Source: Geomonas oryzisoli
Lineage (GTDB): Bacteria; Desulfobacterota; Desulfuromonadia; Geobacterales; Geobacteraceae
NCBI RefSeq assembly: GCF_018986915.1
Contig: NZ_CP076723.1
Coordinates: forward strand, 1,211,501-1,275,500
Direction of reading: 5' to 3'
DNA: 64,000 nucleotides
The stretch's first letter is position 1. Each line of letters opens with the position of its first letter. Below are positions 1 through 8,825 of the stretch, piece by piece. A program made the position numbers and the translations under genes. Under the pieces are notes generated by a model. That model searched no databases. It was not told where the DNA came from and saw nothing but the letters and a program-made list of their open reading frames with translations.

Positions 1-2
1 CC

Positions 3-197
3 GCCAAGCACGGCACCTCCATCGAAGGGGCAACCCTGTACTGCAACACCATGCCTTGCATCATCTGCTCGAAGATGGTGATCAACTCGGGCATCAAGCG
101 GGTGGTCTACCTCTCCGGCTATCCGGACCAACTGGCGGAGGAGATGATCCGCGAGTCCGGCATCACCGTCGAGAAGTACGAGGAGCCGCAGCCATGA
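3..197 (+). CDS. dCMP/cytidine deaminase-family protein, C-terminal fragment
   Basis: The reading frame is open from the window edge to a TGA at 195-197, giving about 64 residues of the C-terminal part. It contains [15 protein letters not shown], whose PCIIC is the second zinc-binding motif (PCxxC) of the cytidine/deoxycytidylate deaminase fold. The catalytic HAE motif would lie upstream of the window. The family deaminates dCMP to dUMP (ComEB-like). The stop overlaps the nrdR start as ATGA, so the two are translationally coupled. The family assignment is good; substrate preference cannot be judged from this fragment. Confidence 0.85.
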   Translation, partial: AKHGTSIEGATLYCNTMPCIICSKMVINSGIKRVVYLSGYPDQLAEEMIRESGITVEKYEEPQP

Positions 198-646
198 AAT
201 GTCCCTTCTGCAGTTTCAGCGACAGCAAGGTGGTCGATTCCCGCCCCGACAAGGGGGGCGCGGCCATCCGTCGCCGGCGCGAGTGCGAGTCCTGCGGCAA
301 GCGTTTCACCACCCACGAGCGGATCGAGGAAGTGCTCCCGCTGGTGACCAAGCGTGACGGCCGGCGCGAGCCCTTCGACCGCCTGAAACTGGTGGCCGGT
401 CTGCAGAAGGCGTGCGAGAAACGGCCGGTTTCGGTGGAGACCATCGAGAAACTGGTGGACCGCCTGGAGACGCGCATGCAGGAAAGCGGCGAGCGCGAGA
501 TCCCGACCACCACCCTGGGCGAATGGATCATGAACGAGCTGCACGGCATCGACCAGGTCGCCTACGTCCGTTTCGCCTCCGTGTACCGCTCCTTCAAGGA
601 CATCAACGAATTCATGGTGGAACTGCAGGACCTCCTCAAGAAATAG
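194..646 (+). CDS. nrdR: Transcriptional repressor NrdR
   Basis: This 150-residue protein has the family's normal length. The N-terminal zinc ribbon has CPFC (Cys3, Cys6) and CESC (Cys31, Cys34), followed by the basic stretch IRRRREC and then FTTHERIE. The rest is an ATP-cone domain (about 49-139) that senses ATP/dATP. NrdR represses ribonucleotide reductase genes by binding NrdR boxes. ATG 194 is preferred over the longer open frame from 56 because MKCPFC is the canonical NrdR N-terminus and it overlaps the deaminase stop. It heads the riboflavin gene run, a common arrangement in Geobacter relatives. Confidence 0.97.
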   Translation: MKCPFCSFSDSKVVDSRPDKGGAAIRRRRECESCGKRFTTHERIEEVLPLVTKRDGRREPFDRLKLVAGLQKACEKRPVSVETIEKLVDRLETRMQESGEREIPTTTLGEWIMNELHGIDQVAYVRFASVYRSFKDINEFMVELQDLLKK

Positions 647-654
647 GAGCGGGA

Positions 655-1767
655 ATGTCTGCGGACCTCAAAATGATGCGGCTGGCGCTGGCCGAGGCCA
701 GGAAGGGCGTCGGCAAGACCGCACCAAACCCCGCGGTCGGCTGCGTCATCGTGAAAGACGGCGTCGTCATCGGCAAGGGGTGGCACCGGAAAGCGGGGAC
801 TCCGCACGCCGAGGTGCATGCATTGAGGGAAGCGGGCGCGCTGGCGCAGGGCGCCGACGTCTACGTGACGCTCGAGCCCTGCTCCCATTTCGGCAAGACC
901 CCTCCCTGCGCCAAGGCCCTCGTCGAGGCGCGCGTCGGGCGCGTCTTCGTCGCCATGGTCGACCCGAATCCCCTGGTATCCGGTCGCGGCATCGGCATGC
1001 TGCGGGAGGCCGGCATCGAAGTCGAAGTGGGGCTTTTGGAGGCGCAGAGCCGGGAGCTGAACCGCCCCTTCATCAAGTGGATCCAGACCAGGCGCCCGTA
1101 CGTGGTGCTGAAGAGCGCTCTCACCCTGGACGGCATGAGCGCCACGGCCGGCGGCGATTCCAAGTGGGTGACCAGCGACGCCGCGCGGCGCGAGGTGCAC
1201 CGGTTGCGCGGCAGGCTGGATGCCATCATGGTCGGCGTCGGCACCGTGATCAAGGACGATCCGCTCCTGACCTGCCGGGTCCCCGGCGGGAAGGACCCGC
1301 TGCGCGTCGTCGTCGATTCGACGCTCAGGATTCCGCGGCACGCCGCACTGTTCAGCCTGAAGTCGCATGCGCAGACCGTCGTCGCCACCTGCTGCACCGA
1401 TGCCGCGCAGATCGAAGCGCTGACGGCGCACGGCGTCGAAGTGCTGGTCTGTAAGGAACGGGAAGGGCGCGTCGATCTCGACGACCTGCTGGTTAAGCTG
1501 GGCGAGCGGGGCGTGCAGTCCGTCCTGCTGGAAGGCGGGAGTCATTTGGCCGGCGCCTTCCTGCGTGGGGGGCTCATCGACCACTGCATGCTGTTCCTGG
1601 CCCCCAAGCTCGTCGGCGGTGCCGGCATGGGGCTCTTCGCCGGCGAAGGCGTCCGTCTCATGGCCGACGCCATCCGGCTGGAAGAAGTAAAGGTAAAGCG
1701 GATCGGCGTTGATCTGCTGGTGGAAGGCACACCCACAGACCGTTCAACGTTCAACGTTCAACGTTAG
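655..1767 (+). CDS. ribD: Bifunctional diaminohydroxyphosphoribosylaminopyrimidine deaminase / 5-amino-6-(5-phosphoribosylamino)uracil reductase RibD
   Basis: The protein has 370 residues and catalyses the second and third steps of riboflavin synthesis. The N-terminal deaminase (about 1-145) has HAEVHAL and PCSHFGKTPPC as its zinc-binding motifs. The C-terminal reductase (about 150-360) has VLKSALTLDG and LLEGGSHLAGAF. The start at 655 follows a GGAG-type ribosome-binding site 9 bp after nrdR. The final residues STFNVQR are encoded by an intergenic-type heptamer repeat (1741-1765) that supplies the stop region. The native C-terminus may therefore have been rewritten by repeat insertion. Confidence 0.95.
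   Translation: MSADLKMMRLALAEARKGVGKTAPNPAVGCVIVKDGVVIGKGWHRKAGTPHAEVHALREAGALAQGADVYVTLEPCSHFGKTPPCAKALVEARVGRVFVAMVDPNPLVSGRGIGMLREAGIEVEVGLLEAQSRELNRPFIKWIQTRRPYVVLKSALTLDGMSATAGGDSKWVTSDAARREVHRLRGRLDAIMVGVGTVIKDDPLLTCRVPGGKDPLRVVVDSTLRIPRHAALFSLKSHAQTVVATCCTDAAQIEALTAHGVEVLVCKEREGRVDLDDLLVKLGERGVQSVLLEGGSHLAGAFLRGGLIDHCMLFLAPKLVGGAGMGLFAGEGVRLMADAIRLEEVKVKRIGVDLLVEGTPTDRSTFNVQR
1741..1765. repeat. GTTCAAC heptamer repeat, forming the 3' end of ribD
   Basis: About three and a half tandem copies of the heptamer GTTCAAC lie in frame at the end of ribD and encode TFNVQR. The complementary orientation (GAACGTT units) appears at 1882-1910, so the two can pair across a loop of about 115 nt in the ribD-ribE transcript. 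The same units occur beside ssrA and smpB near 44360-44690. Confidence 0.85.
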
Positions 1768-1881
1768 GACCTTGGTTTTCTTTCAGCCTACAGTTACGCG
1801 ACGGCTCGTGCATTCTGGTCCCCTATTTACTTCTGTGCAGGTGCCGCACCAGTACCGTCGCTAGGTAAAGATTCAGCCGCT

Positions 1882-1910
1882 CGAACGTTGAACGTTGAAC
1901 GTTGAACGTC
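1882..1910. repeat. GAACGTT heptamer repeat, inverted partner of 1741-1765
   Basis: Four tandem GAACGTT-type units lie just before the ribE ribosome-binding site. They are the reverse complement of the units that end ribD. The intervening 1768-1881 sequence has no gene. The pair could form a hairpin in the polycistronic mRNA. Confidence 0.85.
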
Positions 1911-1924
1911 TTTTTTGAGGTGTT

Positions 1925-2569
1925 ATGTTCACAGGTCTCATTGAAACAGTAGGCGAGCTGGTTTCCATCGAGCGCCGCGGCGCGTCGGGGAGCCTCACCG
2001 TGAAGACCTCGCTCCCCCTGGACGAGATCCGGATCGGCGACTCCATCGCCATCAACGGCGCCTGCCTCACCGTGGTGCGCAAAGGCGGCGGCGCCGTCAC
2101 CTTCGACGTCTCCCCCGAGACCATCGACCGCACCGCCTTCAAGAACCTGAAAGGCGGGGCGCCGCTCAACATGGAGCGCGCCATGCGCCTGTCCGACCGC
2201 CTGGACGGCCACCTGGTTTCCGGCCACGTCGACTGCGTCGCCACCATCACGGAGCGGCGCGAGGTGGCCAACAACATCGTCTTCTCCTTCAGGTTCCCGG
2301 CGGAGTTCGCGAAATACATCGCGGCCAAGGGTTCCGTGGCCATCGACGGCATCAGCCTCACCGTGAACGAGGTGGAACCGGACAGCTTCAGCGTCAACAT
2401 CATCCCGCACACGGCAGCGAAGACGACCCTTCTCTCCAAGCGGGTGGGGGACGAGGTCAACATCGAAACCGACCTCCTCTGCCGCTATCTCGAGCGTCTG
2501 CTGGCGGGGAAAGGGCAGAAAGAAGGCGGGGTCACCATGGACCTGCTGGCTAAAAACGGCTTTATCTAG
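1925..2569 (+). CDS. ribE: Riboflavin synthase, alpha subunit
   Basis: The 214-residue enzyme dismutates two 6,7-dimethyl-8-ribityllumazine molecules to riboflavin. It begins with the canonical MFTGLIE and consists of two tandem lumazine-binding barrel repeats (about 1-97 and 98-195). The conserved pieces are INGACLTV in the first and GHVDCV then IDGISLTVNEV in the second. A GAGGTG ribosome-binding site precedes ATG 1925. It lies between ribD and ribBA in the riboflavin operon. Confidence 0.96.
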   Translation: MFTGLIETVGELVSIERRGASGSLTVKTSLPLDEIRIGDSIAINGACLTVVRKGGGAVTFDVSPETIDRTAFKNLKGGAPLNMERAMRLSDRLDGHLVSGHVDCVATITERREVANNIVFSFRFPAEFAKYIAAKGSVAIDGISLTVNEVEPDSFSVNIIPHTAAKTTLLSKRVGDEVNIETDLLCRYLERLLAGKGQKEGGVTMDLLAKNGFI

Positions 2570-2704
2570 CTGCTTTTGCTTCCACTACGACGAAAATTTT
2601 GTTATGGTCAACGCCCTAAGGTTTGTTGTCCAACCAAATTTGGCCGCGGGAGTGGGACAACCTCACATCCCGGCGACCGATACTGAACGAGGAGAGGTTA
2701 CGTA

Positions 2705-3907
2705 ATGTCAGTAGCAAGCATAGAGGAAGCCATTGAGGAAATCAGGGCCGGGAGGATGGTGATCCTGGTTGACGACGAGGACCGCGAGAACGAAGGCGAC
2801 CTCACCATGGCGGCCCAGTGTGTCACGCCGGAGGCGATCAACTTCATGGCCCGTTTCGGCCGCGGCCTGATCTGCCTCACCATGACCGCGGAGCGCTGCG
2901 ACCGCCTCGACCTGCCCCCCATGGTGCAGGACAACACCTCCTCCTTCGGCACCGCCTTCACCGTCTCCATCGAGGCGAAGAAGGGCGTCACCACCGGCAT
3001 CTCCGCCGCGGACCGTGCCCACACCATCCTGACCGCGGTGGCGCCCAACGCACAGGCCGCCGACCTGGCGCGCCCGGGGCATATCTTCCCGCTGCGCGCG
3101 AGAAACGGCGGCGTCCTGGTCCGCTCCGGTCAGACCGAGGGCTCCGTCGACCTGGCGCGCCTGGCCGGTCTTGAGCCCGCCGGCGTCATCTGCGAGATCA
3201 TGAACGAAGACGGCACCATGTCGCGCATGCCGGAGCTGAAGAAGTTCGCCAAGGAGCACGGCGTCAAGGTCTGCACCATCGCCGACCTGGTCGCCTACCG
3301 CCTGAAGCACGAGTCGCTGGTGCGCCGCTCCGTCGAGGTCGCGCTCCCGAGCTCCTTCGGCAGCTTCCGGGCCGTCGCCTTCGAAAACGACATCGACAAG
3401 CTCGAGCACCTGGCCCTGGTCAAGGGGGACGTCAAGGGAGACGAATCGGTCCTGGTGCGTGTGCACTCCGAGTGCCTGACCGGCGACGTGTTCGGTTCGG
3501 TGCGCTGCGACTGCGCGGAGCAACTGCACGCCGCCATGGCGCAGATCGAGAAGGAAGGAAAGGGGATCATCCTCTACATGCGCCAGGAAGGGCGCGGCAT
3601 CGGCCTCACCAACAAGCTCAAGGCCTACGCGCTGCAGGATCAGGGGCACGACACCGTCGAGGCGAACCTGGCCCTGGGCTTCAAGGCCGACCTGCGTGAT
3701 TACGGTATCGGGGCGCAGATCCTGGTCAACCTGGGCGTGAAGAACATCCGTCTGATGACCAACAACCCGAAGAAGCTGATCGGCCTGCAAGGCTACGGCA
3801 TCAACATCGTCGAGCGGGTGCCCATCGAGATGAAGCCGTCCAAGGCCAACGAAAAGTACCTGAAGACCAAGCGGGAGAAGATGGGACACCTGCTGGAAAA
3901 TATCTGA
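2705..3907 (+). CDS. ribBA: Bifunctional 3,4-dihydroxy-2-butanone-4-phosphate synthase / GTP cyclohydrolase II
   Basis: The 400-residue fusion makes both precursors of lumazine. The N-terminal RibB domain (about 1-200) has the acidic loop [10 protein letters not shown] and GHIFPLRAR. The C-terminal RibA domain (about 205-400) has [19 protein letters not shown] with the zinc-binding cysteines, and [16 protein letters not shown] ribosome-binding site lies upstream. The 135-bp gap before it was checked for an FMN riboswitch, and no recognisable aptamer core was seen. Confidence 0.97.
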   Translation: MSVASIEEAIEEIRAGRMVILVDDEDRENEGDLTMAAQCVTPEAINFMARFGRGLICLTMTAERCDRLDLPPMVQDNTSSFGTAFTVSIEAKKGVTTGISAADRAHTILTAVAPNAQAADLARPGHIFPLRARNGGVLVRSGQTEGSVDLARLAGLEPAGVICEIMNEDGTMSRMPELKKFAKEHGVKVCTIADLVAYRLKHESLVRRSVEVALPSSFGSFRAVAFENDIDKLEHLALVKGDVKGDESVLVRVHSECLTGDVFGSVRCDCAEQLHAAMAQIEKEGKGIILYMRQEGRGIGLTNKLKAYALQDQGHDTVEANLALGFKADLRDYGIGAQILVNLGVKNIRLMTNNPKKLIGLQGYGINIVERVPIEMKPSKANEKYLKTKREKMGHLLENI

Positions 3908-3923
3908 TTTTACTGGAGTGATT

Positions 3924-4391
<468 letters not shown>

Positions 4392-4829
4392 TTGACCACA
4401 CGCAGAGAAGGTAGAGAACTGGCGCTGCAGGCGCTCTACTCCAAGGACCTGGTGACCCAGGACCCGAGCACCACGTTGAAACGCATCGTCGAGAGTTTCG
4501 GTGAAGGCGAGGAACCGACCCTTTCCGCCAACTCCAAGGCCTACGCCTTTGCATCCGAGCTGGTTGCCGGCGTTGTCGGCCATCTGCAGGAGATCGACGG
4601 CCGCATCGCCGAGAAATCGAAGCACTGGAGCATGGCCCGCATGGCGCGTGTGGACCTGAACATCTTGCGTCTGGCCGTGTTCGAGCTGTTGTATCGTCCG
4701 GACATTCCGAAGAACGTCACCATGAACGAGGCCATCGAAGTCGCCAAGAAGTTTGGTGCCGACGATTCCGCGTCCTTCGTGAACGGCATCCTCGACGAAA
4801 TCGCCTCCACGGTTACGGATAAGGAATAA
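4392..4829 (+). CDS. nusB: Transcription antitermination factor NusB
   Basis: The 145-residue all-helical RNA-binding protein starts at TTG 4392, directly after the ribH stop. No better start exists, and the family hallmark [13 protein letters not shown] follows at once. The C-terminal motif [25 protein letters not shown] is split here as AIEVAKKFG and FVNGILD, both typical of the family. NusB binds boxA with NusE (S10) during rRNA antitermination. The rare start and zero spacing suggest tight coupling to ribH. Confidence 0.95.
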   Translation: MTTRREGRELALQALYSKDLVTQDPSTTLKRIVESFGEGEEPTLSANSKAYAFASELVAGVVGHLQEIDGRIAEKSKHWSMARMARVDLNILRLAVFELLYRPDIPKNVTMNEAIEVAKKFGADDSASFVNGILDEIASTVTDKE

Positions 4830-4907
4830 AACCATAAACAGGATTCCCCTTCATCCCTGTGAAGCGCCTTTTGTTTTTAAAATCTGAAATTCGATCAAAG
4901 AGGGAAT

Positions 4908-6215
4908 ATGGAAGAGATTAAGGTAGGCCTGCTTGGTTTCGGCACCATCGGTGCCGGTGTCGTGAAGCTGCTCAAGGAAAACTCCACCCTCCTCACCGAG
5001 AAGACCGGCGCGCGGATCTCTCTCAAAACCATCGTCGACCTGGACATCACCACCGACCGCGGCGTCAGTACCGAAGGGATCACCCTTTCGCGCAACGCCG
5101 ACGACGTGCTGACCGACCCGGAGATCTCCGTGGTCATCGAACTGATCGGCGGCTACGAGCCGGCGCGCAGCTTCGCCCTCAAGGCGATCGGCAACGGCAA
5201 GCACGTGGTCACCGCCAACAAGGCGCTGCTGGCGGTGCACGGCGAGGAGATCTACGCCGCGGCCAAGAAACACGGCGTCGAGGTCCTGTTCGAGGCGGCG
5301 GTGGGTGGGGGCATTCCCGTCCTCTCCGCCATCAAGGGGAACATGGCCGGCAACCGCTTCTCCACCGTGCTCGGCATCGTGAACGGCACCTGCAACTACA
5401 TCCTCACCCGGATGACCCAGGAAGGCGCCGATTTTTCCGAGGTTCTGAAGAGCGCCCAGGAACTGGGCTACGCCGAGGCCGATCCCACCTTCGACATCGA
5501 AGGGGTCGACACCGCGCACAAACTCTGCCTGCTCCTGTCGCTTTGCTTCGGCACCAAGATCGATCTGAAGGACGTCTATTCCGAGGGGATCACCTCGATC
5601 ACCTCCGAGGACGTCGACTTCGCCCAGACCTTCGGCTACCGCATCAAGCTTTTGGCCATCGGCAAGATGGATGGCGGCCAGATCGAGGCGCGCGTTCATC
5701 CGACCATGATTCCCAGCGACTACCCGCTGGCCGACGTGCATGGCGTCTTCAACGCCATCAGGCTCACCGGCGATTTCGTTGGCCCGGTCATGTTCTACGG
5801 CCGCGGTGCCGGCATGGACGCCACCGCCAGCGCCGTTGTAGGTGACGTGGTCGATCTCGCCCGCAACATGAGCGCCGGCATCACCCGTCGCTGTGCGCCG
5901 CTGGGCTTCCTGGACGACAAGGTCACCACCCTGCCGATCAAGCCCATCGGCGAGATCGTCAGCAAGTACTACATCCGTTTCCAGGCCCTGGACCGTCCGG
6001 GCGTTTTGGCCCGCATCGCCGGTGCCCTGGGTGCGCGTGGCATCAGCATCGCATCCATGCTGCAGAGTGCGAGGAGCGCCGACGAAGTGCCCATCGTGAT
6101 CATGACCCACGATGCGCGCGAGGAGGACGTGAGAAAGGCCCTGGCCGAGATCGACACTTTCGAAGTGATCCGCGCCAAGAGCACCTTCATTAGGATCGAG
6201 GACAACCTCGAATAA
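4908..6215 (+). CDS. hom: Homoserine dehydrogenase
   Basis: The 435-residue enzyme reduces aspartate semialdehyde to homoserine in threonine and methionine synthesis. The N-terminal NAD(P) Rossmann region has GLLGFGTIGAGVVKLL, then VVTANKALLA, AAVGGGIPVL and NGTCNYILT of the catalytic domain. The C-terminal ACT domain (about 355-430) begins RFQALDRPGVLARIAGALG and probably mediates threonine feedback. It has a GAGGG ribosome-binding site and is closed by a strong terminator. Confidence 0.96.
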   Translation: MEEIKVGLLGFGTIGAGVVKLLKENSTLLTEKTGARISLKTIVDLDITTDRGVSTEGITLSRNADDVLTDPEISVVIELIGGYEPARSFALKAIGNGKHVVTANKALLAVHGEEIYAAAKKHGVEVLFEAAVGGGIPVLSAIKGNMAGNRFSTVLGIVNGTCNYILTRMTQEGADFSEVLKSAQELGYAEADPTFDIEGVDTAHKLCLLLSLCFGTKIDLKDVYSEGITSITSEDVDFAQTFGYRIKLLAIGKMDGGQIEARVHPTMIPSDYPLADVHGVFNAIRLTGDFVGPVMFYGRGAGMDATASAVVGDVVDLARNMSAGITRRCAPLGFLDDKVTTLPIKPIGEIVSKYYIRFQALDRPGVLARIAGALGARGISIASMLQSARSADEVPIVIMTHDAREEDVRKALAEIDTFEVIRAKSTFIRIEDNLE

Positions 6216-6240
6216 CGCCGCGGCGACAGCCAAGACGCAG

Positions 6241-6276
6241 AAAGGGCGGGGATATCGAATCCCCGCCCTTTCTTTT
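6241..6276 (+). terminator. Rho-independent terminator after hom
   Basis: The stem AAAGGGCGGGGAT pairs with ATCCCCGCCCTTT around a short loop and is followed by CTTTTTATA. It lies 25 bp past the hom stop. Confidence 0.93.
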
Positions 6277-6292
6277 TATAAGCATTACCACA

Positions 6293-7260
6293 GAGGGCAC
6301 CGAGGTCCACAGAGAGCACAGAGGAAAGGCGAGAAGGGACAGGCTCCGGTAGGTGCCTGTCCCTCTAGCGGAACGCTCCTTTCAACTCAGCCACCTCCCC
6401 CAACAAGCACAAAGAACGCAGAGTGCGCGCGATGGCCGCAAAGAGAATCGGATTGGGTTTTGTTTTTCCGTTCAAATTTTTTCTTCGTGTCTCAGCGGAT
6501 ACTTCGTGCACTTTGCGTAACCGCTTTAAAGGTTTGAAGCATAAAACACAGAGGGCACCGAGGTCCACAGAGAGCACAGAGGAAAGGCAAATTCAGAAGC
6601 GGTTACGCAAAGAACGCAGAGTACGCGCGATGGCCGCAAAGAGAATCGGATTGGGTTTTGTTTTTCCGTTCAAAATTTTTCTTCGTGTCTCAGCGGATAC
6701 TTCGTGCACTTTGCGTAACCGCTTTAAAGGTTTGAAGCATAAAACACAGAGGCACCGAGGTCCACAGAGAGCACAGAGGACAGGCAAATTCAGAAGCGGT
6801 TACGCAAAGAACGCAAAGTACGCGCGATGGCCGCAAAGAGAATCGGATTGGGTTTTGTTTTTCCGTTCAAAGTTTTTCTTCGTGTCTCAGCGGATACTTC
6901 GTGCACTTTGCGTAACCGCTTTAAAGGTTTAAAGCATAAAACACAGAGGGCACCGAGGTCCACAGAGAGCACAGAGGACAGGCAAATTCAGAAGCGGTTA
7001 CGCAAAGAACGCAGAGTACGCGCGATGGCCGCAAAGAGAATCGGATTGGGTTTTGTTTTTCCGTTCAAAGTTTTTCTTCGTGTCTCAGCGGATACTTCGT
7101 GCACTTTGCGTAACCGCTTTAAAGATTTGAAGCATAAAACACAGAGGACACGGAGGTTCACAGAGAACACAGAGGAAAGGCCGCTTCGGGGGGAAACAAA
7201 ACCTGTTCTTTCTCAGTGTGCTCTGTGGCCTTTCTCCGTGTCCTCCGTGTTCCGCTTCCA
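6293..7260. repeat. Tandem array of about 198-bp repeats
   Basis: Near-identical units begin at about 6293 (with an inserted about 57-bp segment), 6546, 6744, 6941 and 7139 (partial). Each holds a CACAGAGG-rich segment, then GAAGCGGTTACGCAAAG and its inverted partner CTTTGCGTAACCGCTT about 110 bp later. The array closes with an inverted copy of the CACAGAGG segment (7210-7255). Open frames across it on both strands follow the repeat and do not look like genes. Related half-elements occur at 9471-9566 and 12774-12903. Confidence 0.9.
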
Positions 7261-7273
7261 GGTTTTGCAGTTA

Positions 7274-7297
7274 ACGTAGAACGTAGAACGTAGAACT
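7274..7297. repeat. GAACGTA heptamer repeat
   Basis: Three tandem GTAGAAC units lie between the 198-bp array and the hemerythrin stop codon. They are a sequence variant of the GAACGTT heptamers seen at ribD and ssrA. Confidence 0.7.
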
Positions 7298-7301
7298 TCC
7301 C

Positions 7302-7850
7302 TTAGCCTCTCTCGTACTTCTCCACGACCTGCCGGTAGTGCTCCTCGAAACCCGCCGCGGACTTCTCCTCGGCTTTGCCGTACCCGGCGACGATGCCGTG
7401 GCGCACCCCTTCGGGCAGGATCCGCTCGGCCAGCGGGTAGAGGATGTCATCCTCCTTGGCGATATGATCGCGCAGCAGATCGAGGTATCCCCTCGCGTTG
7501 GCGACGATCGCCTCTTCCTGCCCCGCCTCGCCGTTGAGCGCCCTGGTCGCCGCCTCTTCCATCGCCTTCACGTAGGAGCGCCCCAGGTCATGCTCCATCA
7601 GCATGGCGGCCACCGGGCTGTTCTCCCGGGGCATGCCGTTTGCCACCAGCGCTTCGAACAGGACATCCTCCTCCTTGGCGTGATGGAAACGGTCGGCGTA
7701 GTTCCTGATGAAGTCCACACCGTCCAGGTAGAACTGGTAATCCTTGAAGCTTCCTTCCTCGGTGAGCCGCGCGTTTTTCTCCAAAAGGGCGAGCATTCTC
7801 AGGATCAACTGGTGCTCGTCCTTGAGCCTCTGGGTGATGTCCTGTTTCAT
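7302..7850 (-). CDS. Hemerythrin HHE-domain protein
   Basis: The 182-residue protein is a four-helix hemerythrin-like domain that probably binds a di-iron centre. Candidate ligands are His13 in KDEHQLI, the HHAKEEDVLFE segment, EHDLGRSYV and HIAKEDDILYPLAE. Relatives sense or scavenge oxygen or nitric oxide, or help repair iron centres. It is the last gene of a leftward run with the cysteine-containing protein and the DUF1858-like protein. That company suggests a nitrosative/redox-stress role, which is an inference. Confidence 0.9.
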   Translation of the reverse strand: MKQDITQRLKDEHQLILRMLALLEKNARLTEEGSFKDYQFYLDGVDFIRNYADRFHHAKEEDVLFEALVANGMPRENSPVAAMLMEHDLGRSYVKAMEEAATRALNGEAGQEEAIVANARGYLDLLRDHIAKEDDILYPLAERILPEGVRHGIVAGYGKAEEKSAAGFEEHYRQVVEKYERG

Positions 7851-7853
7851 GAC

Positions 7854-8312
7854 CTAGTTTCTCCTCTCACCGTTGATGCCGATGATCGCCGTCTCCAGCG
7901 GGATCTCCTTGCCGGACTGTGCCAGCGCCTGGCGCACCATCATGTCGAGGCCGCGGCAGCAGGGGACTTCCATGATGGCCACGGTGATGCTCTTCACGTT
8001 GTTCTCGCTGAAGATCCGGGCCAGCTTCTCGACGTACGGGGTGCTGTCGTCCAGTTTCGGGCAGGCGATCGCCAGCGCCTTTCCTTTCAGCAGGTCGCTG
8101 TGGAAGCTCCCCAGGGCGAAGGCCACGCAGTCCGCGGCGATCAGAATCTCGCTGTCCTGGAACCACGGGGCGGTCGGCGGGACCAGGTGCAGCTGTACCG
8201 GCCATTGCCTCAGCTCAGAAGCCGCCTTCACGGTGTTCTCCTGCTCGGTTGCCTCGTTCCTCTCGATTACCCTTGCCATGCTGCCGGGGCAGCCGCATCC
8301 TGCATGTGCCAT
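7854..8312 (-). CDS. Cysteine-motif redox-associated protein of unknown function
   Basis: The protein has 152 residues from ATG 8312. An upstream in-frame GTG at 8318 is too close to the GGGAG site. The N-terminus has AHAGCGCPGS, and later come WPVQLHLVPPTAPWF, ADCVAFALG, ACPKLDD and VPCCRGLD. The core resembles the C-terminal part of small ferredoxin-linked proteins of anaerobes, but no CxxCxxCxxxC ferredoxin motif is present, so the cluster domain is missing or replaced by the CGC segment. It lies between the hemerythrin and DUF1858-like genes. Function unknown. Confidence 0.75.
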   Translation of the reverse strand: MAHAGCGCPGSMARVIERNEATEQENTVKAASELRQWPVQLHLVPPTAPWFQDSEILIAADCVAFALGSFHSDLLKGKALAIACPKLDDSTPYVEKLARIFSENNVKSITVAIMEVPCCRGLDMMVRQALAQSGKEIPLETAIIGINGERRN

Positions 8313-8378
8313 GTTCACTTCTCCCTTTTTATATGGTTGTTTTCGTTGTTGGTTGTGGCGTGTGCCGTTTCGATTTTT

Positions 8379-8615
8379 CTAGGCGACCCTGCGATTTTCC
8401 GCTTTTGCGTCCAAATAGTCATTTATTTCTTTTTCCACCGCCGCCTCCTGCTCCTGCGACAGCCCGTGGATGGATACCACATCCTTGAGGAGGCAGATGC
8501 CGACCTTGCAGGTGACGCATCCGATCTCGTAGCGGTTCAGGATCTCCCCGATCTCCGGGTTGCTCGCTATCACATTTTGAATCGCCGTATCGCCCAAGCC
8601 GTTTTTGAATTCCAT
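8379..8615 (-). CDS. DUF1858-like small protein with CxxCxxxxC motif
   Basis: The protein has 78 residues from ATG 8615, which follows GGGAGGAAGCAG. A longer frame back to 8696 covers the promoter region and is not used. The sequence IASNPEIGEILNRYEIGCVTCKVGICLLKD matches the DUF1858 pattern, in two pieces here: NPEIGEILNRYEIGC and TCKVGICLLKD. DUF1858 domains accompany hybrid-cluster and other redox proteins in anaerobes. It is probably the first gene of the run that continues to the hemerythrin. Confidence 0.8.
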   Translation of the reverse strand: MEFKNGLGDTAIQNVIASNPEIGEILNRYEIGCVTCKVGICLLKDVVSIHGLSQEQEAAVEKEINDYLDAKAENRRVA

Positions 8616-8673
8616 CTGCTTCCTCCCGTGTTCTTGATGATCTGACAATACCCCTCCCGCTCCAAATTGTTTA

Positions 8674-8685
8674 TGACCTGGGTCA
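8674..8685. promoter_or_regulatory. Palindrome TGACCTGGGTCA, candidate CRP/FNR-family operator
   Basis: TGACC-TG-GGTCA lies about 60 bp upstream of the DUF1858-like start, inside AT-rich DNA. The two-fold symmetric TGAC/GTCA half-sites resemble operators of CRP/FNR-family regulators such as HcpR or DNR, which control nitrosative-stress genes. Which regulator binds is an inference. Confidence 0.45.
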
Positions 8686-8825
8686 AAAATATACAATTGT
8701 CTGAATCTGTGCCGCGCAGGCGGAATTGCATAGAAACATTGACGTTTTAACGATTAAGCGTAGAATGAAACGCTGGCGCGGCGGCAGGAAAGCGGCGCTC
8801 GCGGTGAAAAAATCGGAGGTGCGTC

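Noticed and set aside
2570-2704. FMN riboswitch before ribBA
   Set aside because: The AGGGTGA and other conserved FMN-aptamer pieces are absent; only ordinary intergenic sequence and a ribosome-binding site were found.
6423-7279. Long open frames across 6365-7279 on both strands with repeated CTLRNRFKGLKHKTQR-type sequence
   Set aside because: They follow the 198-bp DNA repeats, lack ribosome-binding sites and occur on both strands; they are artefacts of the repeat period being a multiple of three in places.
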